A stretch of 64,000 nucleotides of DNA from Voacanga thouarsii (lineage: Eukaryota > Streptophyta > Magnoliopsida > Gentianales > Apocynaceae): positions 437,501-501,500 of the forward strand of contig JANUWF010002059.1 of NCBI GenBank assembly GCA_026120185.1, given 5' to 3'. Below, in pieces: positions 1 to 12,189 of this stretch (within the stretch, counting starts at the first letter, position 1; the number at the start of each line of letters is the position of its first letter). The position numbers and the translations under genes are program-made. The notes beneath the pieces were generated by a model that was not told the origin of the DNA, searched no databases, and saw nothing but the letters and a program-made list of their open reading frames with translations.

Positions 1-521
1 AATCTTGGAGGATAGAGGATTGGCCGAAAATAGGAGAGTAGTTAGGATGGATTCCCAAGAGAAATAAATCACCATGATTATACCTTCCATCCTACCTTCA
101 TGTTGTTCATATTTTTAGTGAAGAAAATCTAGAAATTTTCCAGAATTTTTGCAGACCAGCTTTTCGAAAAATTCAGCCAGTAAACCTACTCCTTTGCTGC
201 CAGAAAAATGGTCATTTCATGTGGCTTGAAGGCTGAAAATTCTGTGCAATTTCCGGACTGCACAAACTGCACAAAACTAGAAAAAAATTCTGGGCAGTTT
301 CGCCACTTTCAACCAAGAAATGAAGTTGTTTTGATCTACCTTCAAGCCAGCAAAACTCCTCTAGTTTTCTTCAGAAAGAAGGCTGAAAAACCAGCCTTAA
401 AGGACCCTTGAACATCTCTCAAAACCTCTGCAAAACGAGCTGAAGAATTGCAGAAAACTGCACAGGAAAATTTGCAGCACACATTTGAAACATGAGCACT
501 ATGAAACCAGAAATTTCCAGC
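1..521. other. Unassigned fragment interrupting Copia-1 RT
   Basis: AT-rich sequence with no coding similarity that I can recognise. At its right edge the Copia-1 RT reading frame begins abruptly after the minus-strand residues MDSIGNK, so this segment was inserted into, or joined to, the RT. Read on the minus strand it would begin TGGAAATTTC near 519, which fits the TG start of an LTR, but no matching CA end or target duplication lies in the window. Short phrases such as GCTGGAAAT also occur in the gypsy LTR near 62880. An LTR fragment is the likeliest identity, with low certainty. Confidence 0.35.
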
Positions 522-2075
522 CTTGTTTCCTATAGAATCCATTTCTAACTTTATGGCTTCAAGCCATTTGTTAGATTCTAAACTCTTTAGAACTTTCTTA
601 TAAGTGGTAGGCTCGTCTTCTTCTATGAGTAATATGTCATTGTGGTCATTAATAAAAAATACATATCTCTTACGTGCCACACGTATCTTACTTGACCTAT
701 AAGATTCTTGTGTACCGAAAGGTTCATCTGTCTTATCAATAGACTCGGGATCAATAGATTGATCAATGTTCGTTTATTTTCTTGAACTTTAACAAGTTTA
801 ATTTTACTCCCACTATCTTTTTTAAGCATGAATTCCTTCTCAAAGAATATTGTATGCTTTGAAACAAACACTTTATTTTCTGATAAGAGATAGAAGTAAT
901 ATCCGTAAGATTCTTTCGGATATTCCACATAGAAGCACTTGTTAGACTTGTTCTTTAATTTTTCTTACTTTGTCCTCTTCATATAAGCTGGATATCCCCA
1001 AATTCTCAAGTGCATTAGCTTTGTTCTTTTGCCAAAAGATATTTCAAATGGGGTAGTATCAACTGGTTTTGATAGAATTCTAGTTAGAATATAAACAACA
1101 GTTTTCAATACATATCCCTAAAATAATTTTGAATGATCTGCAAAAGCTATCATGGATCGAACCATATCTAATAACGTTTGATTTTTTTTTTTGGATACAC
1201 CATTATATTGAGGTATATGCGGTGGAGCTCATTGAGATAATATCCCATTATATCTAAGATAACCTTGAAACTCTTGGCTTAAGTATTCACCTCCTCGATT
1301 AGATCTTAGAATTTTAATACTTCTATTAAGTTATTTTTTTACTTCATTCTTGAATTTTTTGAACTTGCCAAAAGCTTTAGATTTTGTATTTCATTAAATA
1401 AAAGTACTCATATCGAGAATAATCATCAGTAAAGGTGACGAAGTATTGATAGCCCCTCTTAGTTGCAATGTCATTGGTCCACATACATCAGTATGTATTA
1501 GTTCCAATAATTGCTTAGCTCATTCCCTTTTCTTAGAAAAAGGGGTTCTAGTCATTTTTTCTAGTAAGTAAGATTAACAAGCTTTATATGATTCAAAATC
1601 AAATGAGCCTAAATCACCACACTTGTGTAACTTAGAAATGTGATTCTCGTTTATATGGCCTAATCGACAATACCACAAATAAGATGGGTTCGTGTTATCT
1701 TTTTTTGATTTTTTGTTATTTATATTGAGAACTTAATTTTTCATGGCTAGAACACACAAAACCATTCATCAAAGTTGCAGTACCATAATTGATATCATTT
1801 AATGAAAAAAAACAATGTTTATTCTAAAGAATTAAATGAAATCCAAGTAAATCTAAACAAGCAATTGAAATAATGTTTTTAAGCAAAACTACTATATAAT
1901 AACAATTATCTAGTTCTAGAATCAATGTAGAAGGTAAGTGTAAATGATAAGTCCTCTACAAGTGTAGCAACTTTTGCTCTATTTGCGGCATGTAGGTCTA
2001 CATAACTTTTTTCAGGCTTCCTACTGCTCTTTAGTCCCTACAAGTTATTGCATAAATGAGATCTACATCCGATAT
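522..2075 (-). pseudogene. Copia-1 pol fragment (protease, integrase, RT start)
   Basis: Read on the minus strand. The protease active site near 2055-2075 reads LLDIGCRSHLC, so the family's Asp-Thr-Gly triad is Asp-Ile-Gly. The GAG-pre-integrase segment LWYCRLGHINENHISKLH lies near 1600-1680. The integrase core follows: the second catalytic Asp of the DD35E set is Asn (SNRGGEYL, codon 1298-1300), and the catalytic Glu region near 1180-1200 reads GVSKKKNQT, so Glu is Lys. The stretch MEYPKESYGYYFY near 890-928 is the integrase C-terminal linker, and the RT N-terminus ends at MDSIGNK near 522-545. Stops and frameshifts occur throughout, and several substitutions are G-to-A on the coding strand. 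It cannot encode active enzymes. Confidence 0.85.
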
Positions 2076-2953
2076 CTAATAAGCATATCTCACTATTAAA
2101 GGCAGATTGATCTCAGTCATAAACATACCAAGCATAGAAGTAGAAGTGCTAGCAATATTCTCCTCCTTCTTTTCCTTTAGTGACTCCAGATAACCCTTGC
2201 AATTGTGCCTCCAATGGCCTATCTTTCCGCAATAGTGACATGGGTCTTTGGTTGCTGCCTCTTTCTTCTTCACACCACCCTTAGGCTTAGTTGGATTCTT
2301 CTTATCCTTCTTAAGAACTTTCTTCTTAGAAGTAGAAGAATTTACCAACATAACTGCAATGTTTTCTTTCTTTATGGAGGATTCAGTAGTCTTGAGAAAA
2401 TTGATCAACTTAGGTAGTGTGGTCTCAATCTTGTTCATTTGATAGTTAATCATAAATTATAAAAAACTACTTGGTAAAAATTGTAGAATCAAGTTAACAC
2501 TTAATTCATGATCCATCACAAAACTAAGTGATTTATGCTTCTCTATCAAGCCCAATATTTTTAGCTTATATGTTGCGACTGAAGCACCTCTAACATCTTA
2601 GAACAGAATAATTGCTTAGAGATCTCATATCTCACCATTTTTTGTTTGTTGGTCAAACACTCCATTAGGTGGAGGATGATAGAGTAAGCATCCATATGCT
2701 CATGTTGCTTTTATTGCTCAGAGTTTATTGACGCTAGCATTATACAAGAAATTGTCCCACTGCCCTTCTTGTGAACCTCTTACTTATCAGCAGTAGCATC
2801 TATGGCTGTAGGTGGTAGAATATGAGCATCTAACATTTAGAGCAACTTTTTTTTACTTAGAACGATTCTCAAGTTTCTATACTAGTCCAAGAAATTGGTC
2901 TCGGTAAGCTTATTTATTTCCAATATTCTATGTAATTTTAAATTTGTTGTTAT
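2076..2953 (-). pseudogene. Copia-1 gag pseudogene
   Basis: Gag normally forms the nucleocapsid that packages the element RNA. The zinc knuckle CHYCGKIGHWRHNC (CX2CX4HX4C) is intact in the open stretch 2076-2453, after a Lys-rich segment. Upstream, the N-terminal gag signature NKLTETNFLD followed by YRNLRIVL is readable near 2860-2930 with a stop where Trp is expected. The start codon equivalent at 2951-2953 reads ATA instead of ATG when compared with the MSTN start of Copia-2 and Copia-3. The segment between the N-terminus and the knuckle contains frameshifts. Not translatable as a whole. Confidence 0.85.
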
Positions 2954-3639
2954 GACACAAATTACCTAGATAAAAGATAAGAGACATTAAACTATGCGTA
3001 TACACATGTGACACACTGAATTATGTCTTTAATTAAATGTATACTTATTCTACTATTTTACTCAAATTAATAACCCCACACTATTAACTCGAGAAAGCCT
3101 ATTGGAAGCTTTCCTAGTGGATTGATATCCAAATTCCTTAAGAATAACCTTGGGTATGCCCAACAAGCCACTTTTAAGTTTAATGGTAGGTAGCCAATAC
3201 CAATTACATTAAATATAGCTACTGGATCATTTGGTGAATAATATCTTTTAATCTTAATACATTTAGTACTATCCCAACTTAGGCTCTAATATTCTTTATG
3301 CTTAGATATACCTAACCAGGATAAAGATATTAGTTAAATCCAACACATTATTCCAAAATCATATTCTATGGCTTGAACATGCTCGATATTGAGTAGGTTT
3401 AGGTGTACCCAACAATCTAATCTCAAAAAAGAACTCTTATTCTTGCTATATTAATTACGGGCTTTAGATTTAATATAGTTTGAGGAATTTAAGTATTTAT
3501 TAGTGGTCTCATCTTTTGGCATCCAAAAATATCAATACATTGACAATATTGTAATAGACTCAATTACATGGCTTGGTTATAGACTTTTCTATATTAATTT
3601 TCTTAAGCCAAGTAGGAAATTAATTTGGTTAAATCTATG
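2954..3639 (-). other. Copia-1 leader, gag-proximal part
   Basis: Noncoding 5' leader between gag and the primer-binding site. It is collinear with the Copia-2 leader (31013-31735) and the Copia-3 leader (56379-57090), sharing blocks such as TTGGAAGCTTTCC and CCAAATTCCT. It is interrupted at 3640 by the SIRE-like element and resumes at 19486. No gene is seen in it. Confidence 0.75.
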
Positions 3640-4954
3640 TGTTAGCCCAAGGGCATTCTCCTATGTTTTGACTTATGACAAACATTGATGAGGACTAACT
3701 TGTGTGATCTATATGTAATAGGACATGTTTGGTCTCAATTCTTTCAAGGCATGTGATTAAGAATGCTAAGCAGATCTTGAGCAAAGGAATTCAAGTCAAG
3801 TATAATGTCATCTTTAAGAGCTTGCAAAAATCATGAAGTCCTTGTGAATGAACTTCAAACTAGGAATCGTTTGTCAAGGTATTATGTATACATTCCTATG
3901 TCTTCTTTACCTTATGACTTAGTTTAATTTTTACCTTGAAGCACATAAAAATAAAAAGATTTTAAAGAGTAAGTCTTCAAATGTTTGGATTTAATAGTTT
4001 GCATGGACTTTTGAATCCAAAACTCTGTCCAAAACTTTGTAATAGTTTCAAAATGTTTCTGACTAAAAAAGTGCTATTTTGGACTCATATTTTGGATGCA
4101 CATTCTTCCGATCCGAGATTCCAAAATTCTGAAAAACTTGACAACGAAAAATTAATCATTGCTATATTGATTTTTTCTCCTATAAAAGCCTTCAAAACTC
4201 GATTTTGAAGTAGATTTTTGTACCATATTTTTCAGAAACACCCTTACATATTAGAGTAAAAAAATATCTCTTTTCATTTTTGTTTCAAAAGTGAAATTAA
4301 ATTGCTGAAAAGGTAAAAGGTGTTGGTGCTCATCGGTACGCAATCTGCTCAAATCTGTGAGCTATTTCTATAAACTTTCTTTCAATCTATCTTATATCAA
4401 GGTTAATGAGGTAAAACCCAGTTGGGGTGAGCATTGATTGTTGTGATTAAAGAGGTTTGGTGTAAAACCAAGGTTAGTAATCCTCTTATGTAAGATTGGT
4501 GTTGCCACCACCATTGAGTTGGGAAAAATGATTTGATGAGTGTGTTGAAATCTTTAAGTAAGAACTTAAGGTAGTGGATGTAGATCATTTGATGATCGAA
4601 GTACTATAAATATCTGAGTTTCATTTCGTTCCTTTTACTTAAATCTCTTCACTATACTCTCACTGACTTTTGTCTTTAAATGCTTTATCCTGTTTTGCTA
4701 AAATTAGTGAGCTATTTATGATCCTTGCATTCTAATTTAAACCTGTCATTTAATATCTCAACTACCCATCTTTATTTCATATTTTTTTATGCTGTCTTTA
4801 AAAGACTCCTGGTCGTATTATTGAAATCGCGAACCACCCTTGAAGTTTCGAAGTATCTCTGTTAATCAGCTAGAAAGTTTTATTTTAGGGAACCAAAATT
4901 TTAATCTACTCTTATTTGTTAAAAACCTTATTCACCCCCTTCTGAGGTTTTTCA
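3640..4954 (+). repeat. SIRE-like element, 5' LTR
   Basis: Direct-repeat partner of 18221-19485. Over the first ~400 bases I count roughly 10% differences by eye; the segment around 4710-4790 is almost identical in both. It begins TGTTAGCCCAAGG and ends GGTTTTTCA directly before the primer-binding site. Confidence 0.9.
4181..4188 (+). promoter_or_regulatory. Probable TATA box of the SIRE-like 5' LTR
   Basis: TATAAAAG in the middle of the LTR, a suitable place for the U3/R boundary promoter. The matching site in the 3' LTR near 18748-18756 reads TAATAAAAG, so it is altered there. Assignment rests on sequence and position only. Confidence 0.5.
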
Positions 4955-4956
4955 AT

Positions 4957-4968
4957 TAGTATCAGAGC
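4957..4968 (+). other. Primer-binding site (initiator tRNA-Met type)
   Basis: TAGTATCAGAGC starts two bases after the LTR end. It matches the common plant copia site TGGTATCAGAGC except at one base. Here the tRNA 3' end would prime minus-strand DNA synthesis. Confidence 0.8.
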
Positions 4969-5044
4969 ATTAGTCTACACTATTTTCAGTCTAATAACCA
5001 TGTAGAAAAGATTCTTTTGGCAAACATATTTGCTCTGCCTTATG

Positions 5045-7690
5045 TTGAAGGGTGTTCAACAACCGACCTCCTTTGTTTAATGGAAGCTTAAGGGATTTCA
5101 GAAATACTATAACACTTATAGTAGTGGAAAAATAGAAATCCCGACCCAAGATTACATTTATATGATTTAAATAGGCAAAAGATAAACACGGGTTTTACCT
5201 CTGTCGTTCAAAACTTTCTCTTCACGTTGAATGATTGAGGTGCGATCCAGCAAATCTCTTGATCAAACAGCAATCGGAGGACGAATAGTTTGTCTCGCCT
5301 CTTCAATCACAACGTGAGATTGACTCTAATAGTAACCCACACAAGGTATGCTCTCAAGAATGCCAGAACACAGTCTCTATGCTAGCAGAGAAGGAATTGT
5401 GGCTAGGGTAAAATCACAAAGAAGAAGAAGGGAAAAACCTGTGTATCCAAAAAACTCAAAAAATAATTTTCTCTGTTATTTTTTTAAAAAAATCACGGCC
5501 TATTCTAAGGGAAAAAATCCCAAAAAAATAGCCGCTGATGAATTCTAAAAGAATTAGAATTCTTTAATTGTAATTAGAACCTACAAATTCTCACAATTAC
5601 AATTTGGTCTAAAATTATAACTAATTATAATTTGACTATAGTAACTTCTTCTTCTCACAATTAACCCCATAATGTTGTCAAATAACATCTTGAGTACTTA
5701 ATCATCTATAGTGTGTAATTTATTAGATTTTTTGATCTATTGGTAGCAAATATGAATTAATCCAAACGTCTTTGAGATTAATAATCCCTAATAATTTAGA
5801 ATTAACCTATTAATTCTAATCAGGATTAGTTTATTAATTCATCAGTTAATAAACCCATATTCAGTAGATCATGAGCGGTATCTAGCAATACCTCATGACT
5901 ACGCAAGAGTCTAGGAAGTCAAATAGCTTAACATGGACCCTTCAACAACAAACTATAGTGCAATAAATTCTCTTCACCATGCAATAACTCATTTGGTTTA
6001 GAGTACGGAATTAGCGCCAACTCCTTCCAGAATATACATTAATTCTGGCCCGAATATATTAGTACTTGTACCAGGAATCCACTACTATACATGTGTATCA
6101 ATTAGAACTGTTTCCAAAACACAGTCACCTTGGCCAAGGATTTTACGAGTAGTAATTCCAACAAGTGGCTGTGAGATATTCGTCCCTACTATTAGGAGTG
6201 GTGATTCATTTATTAACCCTCTCAACTACTTTTATTTACTTCACATTATACCCAATATCCACCCTATAGGCGGCCATCGATCTAGCTCCAGAGATTGAGG
6301 TGAAAGTACAATACTCAGCAAACAAAGTACCTTAGATATCTCAAGTCTAAGGATACTTACACGTCTGCTGTAACGAAATTCTATAAATGGCATTACGTAG
6401 TTATCCATGTGATTATCTCATAGTTAGGTCATCCAATGTACTTGTTCTATTAACAAGCATCCACATGTTAATTTTGAGTATCACAATACTCACGGATATG
6501 AGAACAACCACTTGATCAAATCAGAAAGTTTAACACGTGCTAGTCTTAATGCATTAATGAAGTCCTATCTCATTAATACAATGAATAGGGATTATTTAAG
6601 TACTAACACTATATAATGTAGTAGGAATCTCACATCATGATCTCTATCATGATTTCCTTAACACAGTTTGTACTAGGTCTTTTATCTAAAGTTATTTTAC
6701 ATGAAAGTAAAGAAAACAAATTGAAAGATAAATAATGCCATGTATTACAAAACAAATGTGTCATATACAAAGTACAAGTGATTGCCTCAGAGCACAATAC
6801 TAATGGAAGTAGTTATACATTTTAGAAAAACAGAATGAATATTTATATCTACTCAATCAATTTTGAGTAGTGGAATCTGGTTGAGAATGGACCATTTGTT
6901 CCATTAAAGTTTGTTAAAGGTAGAAAAGTACCTAAACAAAGTGATGAATATGACAACGAAGACATTTCAAAAATGTCCTCGAATATATTATGTTGTGCTC
7001 TTGATGCTCATAAATATAACTGGGCTAGTGGCTGTAATTCAGCTCGCAAAATATGGAGACTACTTGAGATCACCCATGAGGGGACCAATCAAGTAAAAGA
7101 ATCGCAGCTAAGACTCCTTGTCCAAGACTATGGATTGTTCTCTATGAAGCCGAGTGAAAGCATAACCGATATGTTCACTCAATTCACAAACATTATGAAT
7201 GGTCATGGGAAAACTTATTCCCTTAGAGAACAAAATAGAAAACTACTTGATGGTCTGCCAAAGAGTTGGCAGTTAAAAACCTTGGCTATAGAGGAATCTA
7301 AAATTCTGAATAACTTTCCCATTGAAGAGCTAATTAGCTCTTTCTTGACCCATGAAATAAAACTTAAAAGGTTTCAAGAATATGATGATGATGAGAAAGG
7401 CAAACGAGGAACTGCCTTAAAAGCAGTTGATGAAGAGCCTAACAGTGATCTGATTGATTATGATGATGGCACTTATCTAGATACGGAAGAATTGGCTATG
7501 GTAGCCAGAAAATTTGGAAAATTGTTCAAAAAGGCCCATTTAGAAAATGGTAAGAAGCTCGTGAAAAATAAAGGATAGACTTTCTCTTTCAAACCTCAAT
7601 ATTTTGAATGCAAAAGCACGGAACATTTCATTGTTGATTGTCCAGTGGCCAATGAAAAAGAGGCCGAGTAATTTAAAAAGAAAAAGAAGG
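5045..7690 (+). pseudogene. SIRE-like gag, N-terminal and central part, split by a solo LTR
   Basis: Capsid protein region. The N-terminus NNRPPLFNGS at 5058-5086 continues after the inserted LTR as YTF(W)KNRMNIY from 6810, so the solo LTR (5087-6804) splits one gene. The open stretch 6973-7578 (201 codons) contains the gag (UBN2-type) core with THEGTNQVKESQ and SITDMFTQFTNIMN. A stop at 7576-7578 follows. The zinc knuckle near 7605-7653 reads YFECKSTEHFIVDC, so its first Cys is Tyr. An upstream frameshift lies near 5056. The capsid is clearly non-functional. Confidence 0.85.
5087..6804 (-). mobile_element. Solo LTR, family A, in SIRE-like gag
   Basis: About 1718 bases matching the other family A LTRs, for example GATAAATAATGCC near 6730 and GCCTC(A)GAGCACAATACTAA at the right end. 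It is flanked by perfect GGAAG duplications (5082-5086 and 6805-6809), and the gag frame resumes exactly after it. No internal region is present, so the rest was removed by LTR-LTR recombination. Its ends have drifted from TG...CA. Confidence 0.85.
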
Positions 7691-8640
7691 ACACGAAGTT
7701 AAAGAAGGGAAAATGATTAATTTGAACTTGGGATTAAGCAGAATCTGAAACTAAAAAAAGTTGCGATTTAGAAAATGAAAAGGCCAACATCTGCTTCATA
7801 GCTATGGAGAATACAGTAAATCCTACATCTCCAGATTTAACAAATGATTTGCATGTTTCTGATTATGAAAAGCATGATAATCGTAGTGAATTGCTTTTTG
7901 ATATGTTTTATGAACTAAAGAAATTATCTAGAAGAAACAAAGAAATGAAGATAAAAATTGATTCCTTATTAAATGAGAATATAAAGTTGTTAAATGAGAA
8001 TGAAGCCTCACATGAGTCATATATGCATTAGAACATTGAACAAAATGTTTTCATCACGTCCTTGCATCATATGCCTCTAGAAAATAAATGCTTGTGTGAC
8101 AAAATTTGTTCTCTTAAAACTATGGTTAGCAATTTTGACGACATGAAGAGTAGAGTCGATGATCTTACCTCATGCATTGACAAGTTTACAAATGGTAAAA
8201 ATAATTTAGAAAAATTGCTTGGGGCACAACACACAGCTAGAAACTGAAATGGTCTAGGCTATAGATATGATATTAGAACTGAAAATTACAAATTTCACTT
8301 TGTAAGAGCTACTTCATCACATATGACACATAGTTGTTACACATATTGTGAAAACTTTGGACACAAAGAATCTAAGTGTCAAATTAGGAAGAAGGTGTAA
8401 TCTAGTATGAAAACTATTTGGAGGGTAAAAGGAACTATCACTAACCCCTATGGACCCAAGAAGGTATGCGTATCAAAAGTCACTCTTCCATCTTGTGTAT
8501 AGGAATATTTGTTGGACAAGGGGAGCTCCACAAAATGGTTTTTACATAGTAGATGCTCATGGCACATGATAGGAAATGACTACTAACAAGCGATGGATTC
8601 GTCACTTTTGGAGATAAAAAGAAAGAAAAAAAATACTTGG
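7691..8640 (+). pseudogene. SIRE-like gag tail, second zinc knuckle and protease
   Basis: Open stretches 7804-8031 and 8062-8247 are Leu/Lys/Glu-rich with heptad-like spacing (SRRNKEMKIKIDSLLNENIK), the coiled-coil tail usual in SIRE gag. A second knuckle, CYTYCENFGHKESKC, lies near 8338-8382. The protease site near 8540-8580 reads WFLHSRCSWHMIG; the family has Asp-Ser-Gly where this copy has His-Ser-Arg, so the catalytic Asp is gone. Several stops separate these parts. Order and motifs make the assignment firm; activity is excluded. Confidence 0.8.
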
Positions 8641-9950
8641 TATAGGTAATATTGGTAAGGGATCTTTAACCATCATCAAGCATATGCTATTAATTGATGA
8701 ATTGAAGTATAATATTCTTAGTATCAGCCAACTATGTGATAATGGATGCAAAGTTATTTTTTGAAAAAGATTCTTACATCATCATGGATAGTTCTAGCAA
8801 TAAGACTATTCTTGTTGCTAATCGTGTTGGAAATGCTTATGTTCTTTGTCTTAATGATCTTGTAGCACATGAAATTAAATGCCTCTTTGTGAATGATAAT
8901 GACAGCTACCTTTGGCATAGAAGGCTAGGTCATGTATCAGTTGATTTCATAAACAAATTATCTTCAAAAGAGCTTGTTAGAGGACTGCCCAAAATAAGAT
9001 TTGATAGAAATTGGGTGTGTGATGCTTGCCAATTTGGAAAACAAGCGAAAACCTCTTTTAAGCCTAAGAAAATGATTTCAACATCAAAACCTTTTGAACT
9101 CATACATATGGATTTGTTTGGACCAATGAGGACCAGTAGTCTTGGTGGTAAGACATATGCTTATGTAATTGTGGATGATTCACTTGGACCTTGTTTCTTG
9201 CTCAAAAGGATGAAGCCATGAATTTTAAAAACTACTCAAACGTGTTCAAAACTTCCTTAGTTAGAAATTGATCTCAATTTGAAGCAACAATAGTAGAGAA
9301 TTTCACAACCATGATTTTACTAAATTTTGTGAGGAAAGTGGTATTTCACACAAATTTTCAGCAGGCAAAACTCCTCAACAAAATAGTGTGGTTGAGAGGA
9401 TAAATAGAACATTTCAAGAAATGTCAAGATCAATGCTATGTGAAAACTCCCTTCCAAAATATTTTTGGGTTAAGGCTGTGAATACAACTTGCTATATTGT
9501 CAATCAAGTTATGGTAAGACCTTTCCAAAGAAAAACTCCTTTTGAACTCATATTTGACAAAGTTCCATCCATTTCATATTTCAAAGTTTTGGGATGAAAA
9601 TGTTTTGTCCTCAATACTCGCGACAACCTTGGAAAATGTGATAGCAAATCTGATGAGGCTTATTTCTTGGATATTTTTTCAACAAAAAGGCATATAGAGT
9701 ATACAATAAGAGAACTTTATGTGTGAAATAATCTATACATATTGTGTTTGATGAATTAAATATATATTCTTCTAGAAATGATGATGGTGATATAGGTATT
9801 TCAAAAGAAAAGGGCAGTGAATAGTATATGGCTCTTCCACTTGATATTCATGCCAAAAGAAGATGAACTAGAAGAATAACAAGCTGAAGAAAACAATTAA
9901 AGGGTTGAAGAACTGACAAATGAAGATCTGTTAAGACATTTGAAGTAAAA
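8641..9950 (+). pseudogene. SIRE-like integrase
   Basis: Integrase would join the cDNA to host DNA. The open stretch 8736-9221 holds the GAG-pre-integrase zinc-binding segment (LWHRRLGHVS then CDACQFGKQAKTSF) and the first catalytic Asp in HMDLFGPM. The second Asp, in the 9265-9290 region, is Asn in an SNNSREF context preceded by a stop. The Glu is kept in VVERINRTFQEM (9388 onward). Frameshifts lie near 9222-9260 and 9597. The 9598-9950 part, the linker before RT, is heavily degraded. Confidence 0.85.
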
Positions 9951-11576
9951 AATTGTCTATCCAAAAGAGCCGATCACTGGTGATCCTAGCTTTCGAGTAA
10001 AAACTAGATGGTATTTTGTTGACAATTTTTCTCTTCTCTCTAGTATTGAACCAAATTTCATTAATGTAGCTTTATATGATGAATTTTGGAATATTGTTAT
10101 GCAAGAAGAGCTAAATCAATTCGAAAGGAATCAAGTTTGGAAGCTTGTCCCTAGATCACTTGACCATCTCGTAATTGGCACCAAGTGGGTATTTAGAAAC
10201 AAACTTGATGAGCATGGTAGTGTTATAAAAAATAAAGCCAGATTAGTTGCCCATAGATTCAATCAAGAAGAGGGCATTGATTATGATGAAACTTTTACTC
10301 CTGTTGCTCAATTAGAATTAATAAGAATGTTGCATGTATTTACTTCTTTCAAAGATTTTATGCTCTACCAAATGGATGTCAAAAGTGCTTTCTAAAATGG
10401 TTTTATTGAAGAAGAACTATATGTGAAACAACCTCTTGGTTTCACTTATGAACGTTTTCCAAATCATATTTTTAAACTCTTAAAAGCCCTTCATAGTTTA
10501 AAACAAGCTCCAAGAGCATAGTATGAAAGGCTAAGTGGTTTTCTTCTCTCAAAAGGCTTTTCAAGAGGCTTAGTTGATACCACATTATTTATCAAGTCTA
10601 AAAAATTTGATAATTTCTTAATTATGCAAATATATGTTGATGATATTATTTTTGGAGCTACTAATGATTCTTTGTGCAAGAAATTTGCCAAGACAATGTA
10701 GGAGGAGTTTGAAATGAGCATAATGGGAGAACTTAACTTCTTTCTCGATCTTCAAATCAAGCAAACCAAAGATTGAATCTTCTTAAATCAAGTAAAGTAT
10801 GCCAAGGAACTACTCAAAAGATTAAGTATGAACGAAGCAAAAGAAATAAGTACACCTATGAGCATTTCGTTAAAGCTTGATAAAGATGAAAAATGTAAGA
10901 AAGTAGATGAATTAAAATACAGAGATATGATCTGAAGTCTTTTCTATCTTACTGCCAGCAGGCCTGATATTATGTTCTTAGTATATCTCTGTGCTAGATT
11001 TCAACCATGTCCAAAGGAATCTAATCTATGTGTTGTAAAACGAATCCTTAGATGCTTAATTAGAACTCATGATTATGGCTTATGGTATCCTCGAACTAAT
11101 TCATTTAATCTTTAGGCTACACGGATGCCGACTATGCCGGTTGTAAGGTTGAAAGAAAAAGTACCAGTGGACACTGTCAATTTTTTGGATATTCTCTTAT
11201 CTCCTAGTATAGCAAAAAGCAAGCTTACATCTCTCTTTCAAAAACTAAAGCTGAATACATAGCAGAGGGTAGTTGTTGTGCGCAAATTTTGTGGATGAAA
11301 AACGCCTTGCTTGACTTTGGTTTTAATTTTAATTGTGTGCCTTTTTTGTGTGATAATACTAGTGCTATTAATTTAACCAAAAGTCCTATTCAGCTTTCTA
11401 GAACTAAGCACATTGAAATCAAGCATCATTTTATTAAAGATCATGTGCTTAAAGATGATGTGTGTGTTGAATATATTTCAACCAATGAACAGCTTGCTGA
11501 CATCTTTAAAAAAACTCTAGCCGAAGATAGATTTAATCATCTAAGAAGAGATTTGGGAATTACTAGAATTATGTAA
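9951..11576 (+). pseudogene. SIRE-like reverse transcriptase and RNase H
   Basis: RT begins with DPSFRVKTRW-like sequence. The stretch 10099-10395 carries WKLVPR, KWVFRNKLDEHG, ARLVAHRF and the first catalytic Asp in YQMDVKSAF. YVDDIIFGA near 10635-10660 keeps the catalytic Asp pair. RNase H starts at YTDADYAGC near 11116, continues through SKTKAEYIAEGSCC and ends in an open stretch (11289-11576) with FLCDNTSAI, KHIEIKHHFI and EQLADIFKK. In-frame stops occur at SAF(stop)NG, PRA(stop)YE, M(stop)EEF and LIS(stop)YSK; several are Trp-to-stop or Gln-to-stop transitions. Catalytic residues survive but the frame is broken. Confidence 0.9.
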
Positions 11577-12048
11577 CTGACAATTTTGTCAAGAATTTGT
11601 TTGTCCACTCTTGCATAACTATTGAAGATACACATTTTAGACAAAGATTTTGGATGCAATACCTACGAAACATGAATCCAAAATCCCATCAATAGAACAT
11701 CTTTCATTCTACTTTCTGAACGAACTAATTTGGACTCAACCCATATCCAAAATAGCAGCAGCCTAAAATTCATGAAAAGACCAATTTTTTGTTGTTCGGA
11801 AGAAAAAAGTACATAAGTCGAGAAGTCACTTTCTAAAATTATCAAATGTCCACCCTTTTTCAAAAAATAACCCTATCTCTGATGGAATGCTTATTTACTC
11901 TAGAACCTAGGAAATCACAAAAAAAAGGCTATCTCTTTCTCTCTCCAAGAAATCCGAAACTGTCATTTCTCTCTCTGCTTCTCTCACAATCGTATCTTCA
12001 TTTTCCCCAACTGAATAAAAAATCCTTCATCTTTCTCTCATTTCTGTC
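11577..12048 (+). other. Spacer between pol and the extra ORF
   Basis: Noncoding. It includes phrases about 'TTTTGGATGCAATACC' and 'CCAAAATCCC' that resemble the LTR-proximal text near 17700-17770. A Ser/Thr/Pro-coded C/T-rich tract precedes the ORF3 start. No gene is seen. Confidence 0.5.
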
Positions 12049-12189
12049 ATGATGAAAATGTCAAAATTTAACAAAGGAACCACGCTGCTAAGACGAAAGC
12101 TGTTGCTACATCACAACCGGCCACAAAATAGAAAGGAAAGAAAATCGTTGAAGCAGTTTTATGATCTGACGCATTAACGGAGCATACTG

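Noticed and set aside
342..680. A 112-codon minus-strand frame
   Set aside because: It reads from Copia-1 RT directly into the unassigned fragment at 521; a junction frame, not a gene.
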